NCBI GenBank assembly: GCA_016900015.1
Contig: JACJJM010000034.1
Location: 1-33,113 of the forward strand
Reading direction: 5' to 3'
DNA: 33,113 nt
DNA from: Phocaeicola coprophilus
Lineage (GTDB): Bacteria > Bacteroidota > Bacteroidia > Bacteroidales > Bacteroidaceae
Shown here: one piece after another, positions 14,534-23,337 of the stretch
Position numbering within the stretch: the stretch's first letter is position 1
Layout of the letters: every line of letters begins with the position of its first letter
Made by a program: the position numbers and the translations under genes
The notes under the pieces: generated by a model
Told to the model about the DNA's origin: nothing
Seen by the model: only the letters and a program-made list of their open reading frames with translations
Database searches by the model: none

Positions 14534-16261
14534 ATGAATATTCTAGAACTAAGCGAACAAGAAATCAACAGACGCAACAGTCTGAATGAATTGAGAGCGA
14601 TGGGTATCGACCCTTATCCCGCAGCAGAATATGTAGTTAACGCCTATTCGACAGACATCAAAGACACATTTGATGACCAAGTTGAACCGCGCAAAGTGTC
14701 CATCGCCGGACGTATGATGAGCCGTCGTGTCATGGGCAAAGCTTCATTCATCGAACTGCAAGATTCCAAAGGACGTATCCAAGTGTATATTACCCGTGAC
14801 GATATTTGTCCGGGAGAAAACAAAGATTTATACACCACTGTCTTCAAACGCTTGCTCGACTTGGGCGATTTCATCGGTATTGAAGGTTTCGTTTTCCGCA
14901 CCCAAATGGGCGAAATCAGCGTGCATGCGCAAAAGCTGACCGTCCTCTCCAAGAGCCTCCGCCCGCTTCCTATCGTGAAATACAAGGACGGAGTAGCCTA
15001 CGACAAGTTTGAAGACCCGGAGCTCCGCTACCGCCAACGCTATGTGGACCTCATCGTAAATGACGGTGTGAAGGACATCTTTCTGAAACGTGCGAAAATC
15101 ATCAGCACCATGCGTTCCATTCTAAATGAAGCCGGATACACGGAGGTGGAAACACCAACCTTGCAAGCTATCCCTGGCGGAGCGAGTGCACGTCCGTTTA
15201 TCACCCATCACAATGCACTTGACATAGACCTCTATCTGCGTATTGCCACAGAGCTTTATCTGAAACGTCTCATCGTGGGCGGTTTCGAAGGTGTCTACGA
15301 AATCGGAAAGAATTTCCGTAATGAGGGAATGGACAAGAACCACAATCCGGAGTTCACCTGCATGGAACTTTACGTGCAATACAAAGACTACAATTGGATG
15401 ATGGGCTTTACCGAACGTCTATTGGAACAGATTTGCACGGCAGTGAACGGATGCCCGGAAACAGTCATTGACGGCAAAACCATCAGTTTTAAAGCGCCCT
15501 ATCGCCGTCTCCCAATTCTCGAAGCCATCAAAGAAAAGACCGGCTATGACTTGGAAGGCAAAACAGAAGAAGAAATACGCGATATATGCAATAAGCTGAA
15601 CATGGAGATTGACGACACGATGGGTAAAGGAAAGCTCATTGATGAAATATTCGGCGAATTCTGTGAAGGCACTTTCATCCAACCGACCTTTATCACAGAC
15701 TACCCCGTGGAGATGTCGCCACTCACGAAGATGCACCGCAGCAAGCCCGGACTGACCGAACGCTTCGAACTCATGGTGAACGGGAAAGAGCTGGCAAATG
15801 CATATAGCGAGCTGAATGATCCGATGGACCAGGAAGAACGCTTCAAGGAGCAGCTCCGCCTGAGTGAAAAAGGCGATGACGAAGCCATGTTCATCGACCA
15901 GGACTTCTTGAAAGCCCTGCAATACGGAATGCCCCCCACTTCAGGTATCGGCATCGGTATTGACCGCCTTGTCATGCTCATGACCGGTAAGCCTTTTATC
16001 CAAGAAGTCCTCTTCTTCCCGCAGATGCGCCCTGAGAAGAAAGCCCCCAAAGACCCGGCAAGCAAATATGTCGAAATCGGGGTGTCTGAAGAATGGGTGC
16101 CCGTGCTTCAAAAAGCCGGTTACAACCTCGTAACAGATATGAAAGAGGTGAATCCGCAAAAACTGCACCAAGACATCTGCGGACTCAACAAGAAATTCAA
16201 ACTGAATCTTACCAACCCGACAGTCGATCAAGTGGCTGAATGGATCAGCAAGATTGAGTAA
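14534..16261 (+). CDS. lysS: lysyl-tRNA synthetase, class II
   Basis: This 575-residue enzyme charges tRNA-Lys. It has an N-terminal OB-fold anticodon-binding domain (about 55-145, VSIAGRMMSRRVMGKASFIE). The class II catalytic core follows: motif 1 near EVETPTLQAIPGGASARPF, motif 2 KNFRNEGMDKNHNPEFTCME, and motif 3 GIGIGIDRLVMLMTG. After motif 3 there is an additional tail of about 70 residues (SKYVEIGVSEEWVPVLQKAG and onward) with helix-forming sequence. A C-terminal extension of this kind occurs in Bacteroidota LysS. It is first in a tight cluster with gpsA (12-base gap) and pgi (11-base gap), linking translation and central carbon genes in one transcript. Confidence 0.97.
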   Translation: MNILELSEQEINRRNSLNELRAMGIDPYPAAEYVVNAYSTDIKDTFDDQVEPRKVSIAGRMMSRRVMGKASFIELQDSKGRIQVYITRDDICPGENKDLYTTVFKRLLDLGDFIGIEGFVFRTQMGEISVHAQKLTVLSKSLRPLPIVKYKDGVAYDKFEDPELRYRQRYVDLIVNDGVKDIFLKRAKIISTMRSILNEAGYTEVETPTLQAIPGGASARPFITHHNALDIDLYLRIATELYLKRLIVGGFEGVYEIGKNFRNEGMDKNHNPEFTCMELYVQYKDYNWMMGFTERLLEQICTAVNGCPETVIDGKTISFKAPYRRLPILEAIKEKTGYDLEGKTEEEIRDICNKLNMEIDDTMGKGKLIDEIFGEFCEGTFIQPTFITDYPVEMSPLTKMHRSKPGLTERFELMVNGKELANAYSELNDPMDQEERFKEQLRLSEKGDDEAMFIDQDFLKALQYGMPPTSGIGIGIDRLVMLMTGKPFIQEVLFFPQMRPEKKAPKDPASKYVEIGVSEEWVPVLQKAGYNLVTDMKEVNPQKLHQDICGLNKKFKLNLTNPTVDQVAEWISKIE

Positions 16262-16273
16262 TCATAAATTGAT

Positions 16274-17275
16274 ATGTCACAACTTCCTAAGGGCAAAATA
16301 GCAATCATCGGAGGCGGTAGCTGGGCAACAGCTATCGCCAAGATTGTGTTGACTCACGAAGAATCCATCAACTGGTATATCCGGCGAGACGACCAAATAA
16401 GTGAATTCAAACGCTTAGGACATAATCCTTCCTACCTCACAGGAGTACATTTCGACCTGAAACGCATCCAATTCTCTTCTGACATCAATAAAGTCACACG
16501 CGACTCGGATCTCTTAATCTTCGTAACGCCGTCTCCCTACTTGAAGGCGCAACTAAAGAAACTGAAGACCAAGATCAGCAATAAGTTTGTCGTGACAGCC
16601 ATAAAAGGCATTGTTCCGGACGAGAACATGATCATTTCTAATTACTTCAACCGTATGCTGGACGTACCGATGGAAAACATTGCCGTACTGGCAGGTCCGT
16701 GCCATGCAGAAGAGGTAGCTTTGGAAAGACTCTCCTATCTCACCATTGGATGCAGAGATGAAGAAAAAGCCCAATTGCTTGCCAAGAAGTTGAACAATCT
16801 CTATATAAAAACCTCCATCAGTAAAGATGTGGACGGCATAGAATATGCCGCTGTATTAAAGAATGTATATGCCATTGCCGCCGGCATTTGCAACGGACTG
16901 AAGCACGGAGACAACTTCCAAGCTGTCCTCCTGTCAAATGCCATCGAGGAAATGGAACGCTTCTTGTCCGTGATACACCCCATCCCACGCAACATCTGCA
17001 AGTCAGTCTATCTGGGTGATTTGCTCGTGACCGGTTACTCAAACTTCAGCCGTAATCGCGTTTTCGGCACCATGATCGGACGAGGTTATTCTGTCAAGAG
17101 CGCCCAACTCGAAATGGCGATGGTCGCTGAAGGATATTATGGGACAAAGTGCATGAAGGAAATCAACCAACATTATCACGTAAACACTCCTATCCTGGAT
17201 GCCGTCTATAACATTCTCTATAAAAACATATCTCCCCTGACGGAAATCAGACTCTTAACCGATTCGTTTCGATAA
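16274..17275 (+). CDS. gpsA: glycerol-3-phosphate dehydrogenase [NAD(P)+]
   Basis: This 333-residue cytoplasmic enzyme reduces dihydroxyacetone phosphate to sn-glycerol-3-phosphate for phospholipid synthesis. The Rossmann dinucleotide loop is [13 protein letters not shown] (11-23). [13 protein letters not shown] and [14 protein letters not shown] are typical of the N-terminal domain. [20 protein letters not shown] contains the catalytic Lys, and [12 protein letters not shown] lies in the C-terminal helical domain. Length is usual for the family. Start ATG 16274 lies 12 bases after the lysS stop, within the operon. Confidence 0.95.
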   Translation: MSQLPKGKIAIIGGGSWATAIAKIVLTHEESINWYIRRDDQISEFKRLGHNPSYLTGVHFDLKRIQFSSDINKVTRDSDLLIFVTPSPYLKAQLKKLKTKISNKFVVTAIKGIVPDENMIISNYFNRMLDVPMENIAVLAGPCHAEEVALERLSYLTIGCRDEEKAQLLAKKLNNLYIKTSISKDVDGIEYAAVLKNVYAIAAGICNGLKHGDNFQAVLLSNAIEEMERFLSVIHPIPRNICKSVYLGDLLVTGYSNFSRNRVFGTMIGRGYSVKSAQLEMAMVAEGYYGTKCMKEINQHYHVNTPILDAVYNILYKNISPLTEIRLLTDSFR

Positions 17276-17286
17276 AAACATATAGT

Positions 17287-18633
17287 ATGAAAAACATCAG
17301 CTTGAACATTGACAAAGTGGCTAAATTTATTTCCAAAGAAGGAATAGCTGCTTATGAGCCTCTGGCAAATGCTGCCATGAAGACTCTGGAAGAAGGAACT
17401 GGACTTGGCAATGACTTCCTGGGATGGCTACACCTGCCGTCAACCATGAGCAAAGAACTCCTGGAGGACTTGAAAGCCACAGCCAAAGTGCTACGCGAGA
17501 ATTGTGAAGTGGTCATCGTGGCCGGTATCGGAGGCAGTTACTTGGGTGCACGTGCCGTAAACGAAGCCCTTTCAAACAGTTTCCAATGGTTGCAAACCCA
17601 TCACAATGCTCCGGTGATGATTCACGCCGGACACAATATCAGCGAAGACTATCTGTATGAATTGACCGAATACCTGAAAGACAAAAAATTCGGTATCATC
17701 AACATCTCCAAATCTGGAACGACAACGGAAACAGCCCTAGCTTTCCGCCTGCTAAAAGAACAATGCGAACGCCAACGCGGCAAGGAAATGGCACGCAAAG
17801 TCATTGTTGCCATCACTGATGCCAAGAAAGGAGCTGCACGCGTGACTGCCGACAAGGAAGGTTACAAATCGTTCATCATCCCAGACAACGTGGGCGGACG
17901 TTTTTCCGTACTGACTCCAGTAGGACTACTGCCCATCGCTACAGCCGGATTTGACATCGACAAGCTGGTGGAAGGAGCAGCTTCCATGGAGAAACTGACT
18001 GCATCCGACGTGCCTTTCATGGAAAATCCGTCGGCTGTATATGCAGCCGTACGCAACGCACTCTATGCGCAAAACGGAAAGAAGATTGAAATCCTGGTGA
18101 ACTTCCACCCGAAACTCCATTATGTCAGCGAATGGTGGAAACAGCTCTACGGAGAATCTGAAGGAAAAGACCACAAAGGCATTTTCCCCGCAGCCGTAGA
18201 TTTCTCGACTGACCTGCACTCAATGGGACAGTGGATTCAGGAAGGCGAACGCATCATCTTCGAGACAGTCATCTCCATTGAAAAACCAGCCTGTCATCTC
18301 GAAATCCCCAGCGATGAAGAAAATCTCGACGGTCTGAACTTCCTGGCCGGAAAACGTGTGGACGAAGTGAACAAGATGGCCGAACTGGGTACCCAACTGG
18401 CCCATGTGGATGGCGGAGTGCCCAACATGCGCGTCATCGTCCCGGAACTCAACGAATTCTACTTAGGACAGCTCATCTACTTCTTCGAAAAAGCTTGCGG
18501 CATCAGCGGCTACATCCTCGGCGTGAACCCGTTCAACCAACCAGGCGTAGAGGCTTACAAGAAAAACATGTTTGCCCTGCTGAACAAACCAGGCTATGAA
18601 GAAGAGTCCAAAGCCATCCGTGCCCGCCTATAA
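17287..18633 (+). CDS. pgi: glucose-6-phosphate isomerase
   Basis: This 448-residue enzyme interconverts glucose-6-phosphate and fructose-6-phosphate. It is of the shorter bacterial PGI type. The SIS sugar-binding motifs are [16 protein letters not shown] and [39 protein letters not shown] and the GERIIFET segment hold active-site residues. Third gene of the lysS-gpsA-pgi cluster, 11 bases after gpsA, followed by an inverted repeat that probably ends the transcript. Confidence 0.96.
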   Translation: MKNISLNIDKVAKFISKEGIAAYEPLANAAMKTLEEGTGLGNDFLGWLHLPSTMSKELLEDLKATAKVLRENCEVVIVAGIGGSYLGARAVNEALSNSFQWLQTHHNAPVMIHAGHNISEDYLYELTEYLKDKKFGIINISKSGTTTETALAFRLLKEQCERQRGKEMARKVIVAITDAKKGAARVTADKEGYKSFIIPDNVGGRFSVLTPVGLLPIATAGFDIDKLVEGAASMEKLTASDVPFMENPSAVYAAVRNALYAQNGKKIEILVNFHPKLHYVSEWWKQLYGESEGKDHKGIFPAAVDFSTDLHSMGQWIQEGERIIFETVISIEKPACHLEIPSDEENLDGLNFLAGKRVDEVNKMAELGTQLAHVDGGVPNMRVIVPELNEFYLGQLIYFFEKACGISGYILGVNPFNQPGVEAYKKNMFALLNKPGYEEESKAIRARL

Positions 18634-18670
18634 TCGGACTGACTTTACTTTTATTCCTTAAGAATACTCC

Positions 18671-18724
18671 ATAAGTCGTTAATTCGCATGTAAGATATGC
18701 CGAGTTAACGACTTATTTCGTAAT
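18671..18724 (+). terminator. inverted repeat after pgi, probable terminator
   Basis: ATAAGTCGTTAA (18671-18682) and TTAACGACTTAT (18705-18716) form a perfect 12-base stem with a 22-base loop. The tail TTCGTAATTT is only weakly T-rich, so termination may be partial, or the site may bind a regulator. Confidence 0.5.
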
Positions 18725-18759
18725 TTCGAGGGCCAATCGTTAAAAACGTGTGTTAGCCC

Positions 18760-20799
18760 ATGAAGAAACTCTGTTACTTGTTCCTGCTGACCCTCGCAGG
18801 CATACTCTCCATACAAGCCCAACCGACATCTACACGGAAAAAGGTCGCCGTCGTCTTAAGCGGAGGCGGAGCAAAAGGCGTCGCCCACATCGGCGCCCTG
18901 AAAGTCATCGAAGAAGCAGGCATCCCCATCGACTACATCGTAGGGACCAGCATGGGTTCCATCATCGGAGGACTTTATGCCATCGGCTATACACCGGAAC
19001 AAATGGACAGCCTCGTACGCATCCAGGACTGGAGCTTCATCCTGACCGACGCTGTCAACCGCAACGAGGAACTCCTCATCAAAAAGCAACGCTCTGAGAA
19101 ATACACCATCTCTGTCCCCTTCAAAAACACTCCGAAAGACGCTCTGAAAGGAGGCGTCATCGCCGGACGCAACATCGCACGCCTCTTCTCCGAGCTGACT
19201 GTGGGCTATCACGACTCCATCAACTTCAACAAACTCCCCATCCCCTTTGCCTGCGTGGCTGAAAACCTGGTCGACGGCAAGGAATACGTTTTCCACAGTG
19301 GAAAGCTCGCCCTGGCCATGCGTGCCAGCATGTCTATCCCCGGCGTGTTTGAACCGGTCAAGTGGAACGACATGGTGCTCGTCGATGGCGGTATGTGTAA
19401 CAACTACCCCGTCGACGTGGCCAAAGAAATGGGGGCTGACATTGTCATCGGAGTCGATGTGAAAGAAGGACTGTCATCCGCCGAGGAACTAAACACCCTC
19501 TCTGACATTGCCGGACAAATCATCGACCTCATGGGAGTGGAAAAATATAACGAGAACGTACAAAACAGCGACGTGCACATCCATGTGAACGTCAAGGGAT
19601 ACTCCTCGGCCAGCTTTAACAAGCAAGCCATACTGACTTTATTGGAACGCGGAGAAAACGCCGCACGACGCAACTGGGAAAGCCTCATCGACCTGAAACG
19701 CCAAATCGGAATCGCTCCCAACTATGTCCCCAAGAAGCATGGCCCCTTCGTCACGCCGCCACGCGAAGAACAAATCAAAGTCCCGGTCATACCGGAGATA
19801 GACACGGGCGAAATCCCGGAAAACTCCATCAGTGTGGGCGTGCATTTCGACAATGAATCTCTGGCAGCATTGGCACTGAACACCAACATCAACCTGGACA
19901 AGAAAAAGAAACACCAGGCTTCGCTCACCGTACAGCTGGGACAACAGCTCGCCGGACGGCTCGACTACACAGGGCATCCTTTCAATCCAAAATGGTATGT
20001 CACACTCAGCTACCAGATAGACAACAGCGACATGGACCTCTACAGCTACGGAGACAAGTTCTGCACCTACTCCTACACCCACCACCTGGGGCAGGTCAAC
20101 ATCTCACGCAGCTGGAACAGCATCCGTTGCTCGCTGGGAGCACGCTACGAATACTACAACTACGACGACATCCTCCTGCCCAGCGGATTCAATGACGGCG
20201 ACCTCGACATCCAGAACCAACACCTTATCGTCTACTACGGACACATGGAATTCGACAGCTACGACCGGCGCACCTACCCGACCAAAGGCACAAAGTGGAA
20301 CCTCATGGCCGAGCTATACACGGACAACGGCGTGAAATATGACGGCAAACGCATGTTCCCCGTCGTCTCAGCTTTCTGGGAAGGGGCTTTCCGCCTCACA
20401 AACCGTTTCACCTTCCTCCCGTGGATCGGCGGACGGGCTATCCTGAACGACGAATACAGCTTTGCCATTGCCAACATGATGGGCGGCAATGCACCCGGAC
20501 GTTATGTGAACCATCAACTCCCCTTCGTCGGCATCAACTACATGGAACTCGCCGGCTCGAAACTCTTCACCGCAGGCATACGCTTCCGCCAGCGCATGGG
20601 CACCAACCACTATGTCACCCTGACGGGAAACACCGGCGTGCAACACGACGAATGGCGTCATCTGTTTGACCGCATGATGTGGGGAGGAGGCGTCTCCTAC
20701 GGTTACGATACATTCCTGGGACCGCTGGAAATCACGTTCAACTATTCCAACATCACCCACAAACTGGGCACCTACATCAGTTTCGGGTACGAGTTTTGA
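18760..20799 (+). CDS. patatin-like phospholipase with C-terminal outer-membrane barrel
   Basis: This 679-residue protein starts with a signal peptide (MKKLCYLFLLTLAGILSIQA). Residues about 27-320 form a patatin lipase domain. The oxyanion loop is GGGAKG (35-40), the nucleophile elbow GTSMG has Ser64, and DGG has Asp209, the complete Ser-Asp dyad. After a linker (about 330-370) the C-terminal ~310 residues alternate aromatic beta strands (YRLNVTL-like patterns, LGARYEYYNYDD, RAILNDEYSF) as in BamA/Omp85 surface-antigen barrels, ending in an aromatic residue (GYEF). This is the layout of type Vd autotransporters such as PlpD and FplA, so the lipase is likely exposed at the surface. The substrate is unknown. 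It stands alone between pgi and a HAD phosphatase. Confidence 0.88.
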   Translation: MKKLCYLFLLTLAGILSIQAQPTSTRKKVAVVLSGGGAKGVAHIGALKVIEEAGIPIDYIVGTSMGSIIGGLYAIGYTPEQMDSLVRIQDWSFILTDAVNRNEELLIKKQRSEKYTISVPFKNTPKDALKGGVIAGRNIARLFSELTVGYHDSINFNKLPIPFACVAENLVDGKEYVFHSGKLALAMRASMSIPGVFEPVKWNDMVLVDGGMCNNYPVDVAKEMGADIVIGVDVKEGLSSAEELNTLSDIAGQIIDLMGVEKYNENVQNSDVHIHVNVKGYSSASFNKQAILTLLERGENAARRNWESLIDLKRQIGIAPNYVPKKHGPFVTPPREEQIKVPVIPEIDTGEIPENSISVGVHFDNESLAALALNTNINLDKKKKHQASLTVQLGQQLAGRLDYTGHPFNPKWYVTLSYQIDNSDMDLYSYGDKFCTYSYTHHLGQVNISRSWNSIRCSLGARYEYYNYDDILLPSGFNDGDLDIQNQHLIVYYGHMEFDSYDRRTYPTKGTKWNLMAELYTDNGVKYDGKRMFPVVSAFWEGAFRLTNRFTFLPWIGGRAILNDEYSFAIANMMGGNAPGRYVNHQLPFVGINYMELAGSKLFTAGIRFRQRMGTNHYVTLTGNTGVQHDEWRHLFDRMMWGGGVSYGYDTFLGPLEITFNYSNITHKLGTYISFGYEF

Positions 20800-20808
20800 G
20801 GTTTTTAG

Positions 20809-20816
20809 TAACTTTG
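20809..20816 (+). promoter_or_regulatory. -7 box of HAD phosphatase gene
   Basis: TAACTTTG followed by CAGCC fits the consensus TAnnTTTG, 47 bases before ATG 20864 and immediately after the phospholipase stop. No good -33 element was seen. Confidence 0.5.
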
Positions 20817-20863
20817 CAGCCGAAAAGAGGCAAACAGCTTTGCTACACTAAAAACCCAAGCAA

Positions 20864-21604
20864 ATGTACAACGACAAAATCGAGAACTACCTGCGCCGGC
20901 ACGACTACACCGGCATCCGCCTGCGCGCCGTCCTGTTCGACATGGACGGCGTACTCTTCGACTCCATGCCCAACCATGCACGTGCCTGGCACGAAGCCAT
21001 GGCCCTCTACGGCATGCACCTCTCTCCCGAAGAGGCCTACATGCACGAAGGGCGCACCGGAGCGGCGACCATCAACATCGTCAGCCGGCGCGAACGCGGC
21101 ACAGACGCCACCCCCGAAGAAATCGAACGCATCTATAAGACCAAGACCGACTTGTTCAACGCCCTCCCCAAGGCCCAAGCCATGCCGGGAGCGTGGGAAC
21201 TCATCCGGCAACTGAAATCCGAAGGCCTGGCCATCCTACTCGTCACCGGTTCCGGCCAAGCATCCCTGCTCGACCGCCTCAACCGCCATTTTCCCGACAC
21301 ATTCCACCAAGAACTCATGGTGACGGCATACGACGTCAGCCGTGGCAAGCCCGACCCGGAACCCTATCTGAAAGCACTCGCCAAAGGAGGCTTGCACCCC
21401 TGGGAAGCTATCGTCGTCGAGAATGCCCCGATGGGTGTACAGGCAGGTGTGGCTGCGGGCATACTCACCCTGGCCGTCAACACCGGTCCTCTGCCTGACA
21501 GCGTGTTGCTCGACGCCGGGGCAGACCTCCTCTTCCCCTCCATGACGGCCCTCAGCGAACAGTGGCCCGTCCTGCGAGAAAGCCTCGCCGGCACAACCTT
21601 GTAA
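20864..21604 (+). CDS. HAD-superfamily phosphatase, beta-phosphoglucomutase-like
   Basis: This 246-residue cytoplasmic protein has all four HAD motifs. Motif I is FDMDGVLFDS with nucleophile Asp26 and Asp28. Motif II is LLVTGSGQ, motif III is GKPDPEPYLKAL (Lys), and motif IV is VVENAPMGVQAG. A helical cap lies between residues about 35 and 105, which marks subfamily IA. Its relatives include phosphoglycolate phosphatase, sugar-phosphate phosphatases and beta-phosphoglucomutase; the substrate cannot be told from sequence. The 20 residues before motif I (MYNDKIENYLRRHDYTGIRL) are an extension found in some Bacteroidota members. It has its own -7 box and a strong terminator. Confidence 0.85.
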   Translation: MYNDKIENYLRRHDYTGIRLRAVLFDMDGVLFDSMPNHARAWHEAMALYGMHLSPEEAYMHEGRTGAATINIVSRRERGTDATPEEIERIYKTKTDLFNALPKAQAMPGAWELIRQLKSEGLAILLVTGSGQASLLDRLNRHFPDTFHQELMVTAYDVSRGKPDPEPYLKALAKGGLHPWEAIVVENAPMGVQAGVAAGILTLAVNTGPLPDSVLLDAGADLLFPSMTALSEQWPVLRESLAGTTL

Positions 21605-21621
21605 GCACAGCGACACAAAAC

Positions 21622-21688
21622 AAAAAAGACACAGAACGAATCACAAGCGGCAAGTCCCTGAAGATTCGTTCTGTGTCTTTTTTTATTT
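21622..21688. terminator. bidirectional terminator between HAD and exonuclease genes
   Basis: A 16-base stem AGACACAGAACGAATC (21627-21642) with GATTCGTTCTGTGTCT (21663-21678) has A6 before it and T7 after it, so it can terminate the rightward HAD transcript and the leftward exonuclease operon. Confidence 0.88.
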
Positions 21689-21757
21689 TCATCCTCACAA
21701 AGCCAGCCGCATAACCATGAAACGGCGCAGTCCGGCTACCACCAACAACGAGTAAAA

Positions 21758-21843
21758 AGGGCTGTCGGCTACCCTTAACTCCGTCCGACCACAGCCTTAA
21801 CTCCGTCCGACCACGGAAAGGAGTCCGCCCGTGGCTACCCTTT
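21758..21843. repeat. dispersed intergenic repeat, locus 3
   Basis: CCTTAACTCCGTCCGACCAC occurs twice in direct order (about 21774 and 21795), followed by GGAAAGGAGTCCGCCCGTGG. The reverse complement carries GGAGTTAAGG and GTGGTCGG as in locus 2. Confidence 0.6.
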
Positions 21844-21879
21844 ATGCCAACGTCGCGACTATCGGACAACACACATGGC

Positions 21880-22374
21880 TCACAGTATCATCCGCGCAAT
21901 GCAGGCACAAGCCTCAGCGTCAGCCAACGCATGATGATGGCGCGTGAGGTCGTAGCCGCAGTGGGCGGCCACGGTCTGGAGCTGGTGATTCGGAAGGATG
22001 CGGCCAAACACACGGCGCGAAGCACGACATGTGCAGCGAAACTCATAGCCTGGCCAGGACATGCCGTAGTGGGCAAAGGCGGCCCGCAGGCAACCCTCGT
22101 CGAAAGGACTGTTGTGCGCGACGAGCGTCAGTCCCTCAATGCGCGGCGCGATGTCAGCCCAGACAGCGGGAAATTCCGGCTCGGATGCCGTGTCGGACGG
22201 ACGGATGCCATGGACAGCGATGTTGAACCGACTGTAATAATTGGGCCACGGGCGGATAAGACGGTATATCTTCTCTACGACCGTCCCGCCACGGACGACG
22301 ACCACACCCACGCTGCACACGCTGGACGGCTCGCGGTTGGCTGTCTCAAAATCAATGGCTGCAAAGTCGGTCAT
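21880..22374 (-). CDS. DEDDh 3'-5' exonuclease
   Basis: This 164-residue protein is a single exonuclease domain of the DnaQ/RNase T type. ExoI is AAIDFET with Asp8 and Glu10. ExoII is LVAHNSPFD with Asp92. ExoIII-epsilon is RHHHALADAEACA with His147 and Asp152. All catalytic residues are present. No polymerase, BRCT or other domain is attached, so it is probably an accessory DNA or RNA trimming enzyme rather than polymerase epsilon proper. Its start overlaps the end of the WYL gene by 4 bases (ATGA), implying translational coupling. It is the last gene of the AAA-WYL-exonuclease operon, ending near a bidirectional terminator. Confidence 0.88.
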   Translation of the reverse strand: MTDFAAIDFETANREPSSVCSVGVVVVRGGTVVEKIYRLIRPWPNYYSRFNIAVHGIRPSDTASEPEFPAVWADIAPRIEGLTLVAHNSPFDEGCLRAAFAHYGMSWPGYEFRCTCRASRRVFGRILPNHQLQTVAAHCGYDLTRHHHALADAEACACIARMIL

Positions 22375-23288
22375 CGCTCGCCTCCTTCCTCATAGTGAGC
22401 GGCCATCGCTTTCACCTTCTTCCGAATGCCCTCACGCAGCCACTCGGGCGTCAGCACCTCTACATCTTCGCCTCGCGACAGAACTTCCTGCACGAAGTCA
22501 TAGGTGGGGCGCAGCAGGTAAGTGAACACGGAATAGTCAGCAGTCTGCTTCACCTCCGTCTGCGACTCGTGGAGGGGCAGTGCACGCAGGTACTTGCATT
22601 GCACGCCGTAAACCTTCAGACTGACAGGCTCAACGTCGAACTCCTCGTCGACGATGATGCCGTAACTGAAGCGGAAGAAGGCCTCCGGGTCGAAGTCTTC
22701 CGGATAGACAAACGGACGGTCGGTCGTCGTCAAGTCGAGGATGCGGTCGAGCGAATAAATCATCACCTTGTCATAGACCGGACTGCGGGCTATGACGTAC
22801 CAACGCTGGCGGAACACCTTCAGGCAATAAGGTTCGACGTCAAACGTAGAAGCCTTCTCGTGCGTGAAACTCCGATAAGTGACCGTGACGACGAACCCGT
22901 CGCGCATGGCCTCGATGAGGGGTGTGAGGAAACGCTGTCCCGAGGGGATGTTCTCGAAGAGAATGCGGTGGCGAAGCTGCCGGCTCTCGCGGATGAGGTT
23001 GCTGACAGCGAAGGTGTTGAGTAGCCACGTGCGCAGCCCGCTGCGCTCCATGTCTTCCAGATTTTCGATGTAGTAGTAATATCCCCCGCGCCTGTTGCAC
23101 CCGATGTTGATGTCAAATATCTCTTCGATGGCCTTGCGGTGGTTGTGAAACGTGCGGAGAGGTATTTCCACGCCTCCGCTCATCTCGGTGCGCAGCCAGC
23201 GTTCGTTGATTTCCTCCAGGGTGATTTTCCCGGCCCGGTAGATGGTGTCGACGAGCCAGATGTAACGGTTGAATAAATCTTTTGCCAT
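22371..23288 (-). CDS. WYL-domain transcriptional regulator
   Basis: This 305-residue protein has an N-terminal winged helix-turn-helix (about 1-65, with IPLRTFHNHRKAIEEIF as recognition region). The WYL domain around 120-190 shows VTVTYRSFTHEKASTFDVEP, then RWYVIARSP (163-165 WYV) and IYSLDRI. A C-terminal WCX-like extension (about 215-300) follows. WYL proteins sense ligands such as nucleic acids or nucleotides and often repress defence operons, for example BrxR and CapW. Here it sits between an AAA+ ATPase (50 bases upstream) and an exonuclease (4-base overlap), so autoregulation of the operon is the simplest inference. The target and ligand are unknown. Confidence 0.88.
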   Translation of the reverse strand: MAKDLFNRYIWLVDTIYRAGKITLEEINERWLRTEMSGGVEIPLRTFHNHRKAIEEIFDINIGCNRRGGYYYYIENLEDMERSGLRTWLLNTFAVSNLIRESRQLRHRILFENIPSGQRFLTPLIEAMRDGFVVTVTYRSFTHEKASTFDVEPYCLKVFRQRWYVIARSPVYDKVMIYSLDRILDLTTTDRPFVYPEDFDPEAFFRFSYGIIVDEEFDVEPVSLKVYGVQCKYLRALPLHESQTEVKQTADYSVFTYLLRPTYDFVQEVLSRGEDVEVLTPEWLREGIRKKVKAMAAHYEEGGER

Positions 23289-23337
23289 AATGTAGGTCTA
23301 TCTTTTGGAACGTTAAAAATACAGAGATTTCCCGTAT

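Noticed and set aside
21758-21843. CRISPR array suggested by direct repeats
   Set aside because: Only two direct copies with almost no spacer, and related words elsewhere in mixed order; no cas genes.
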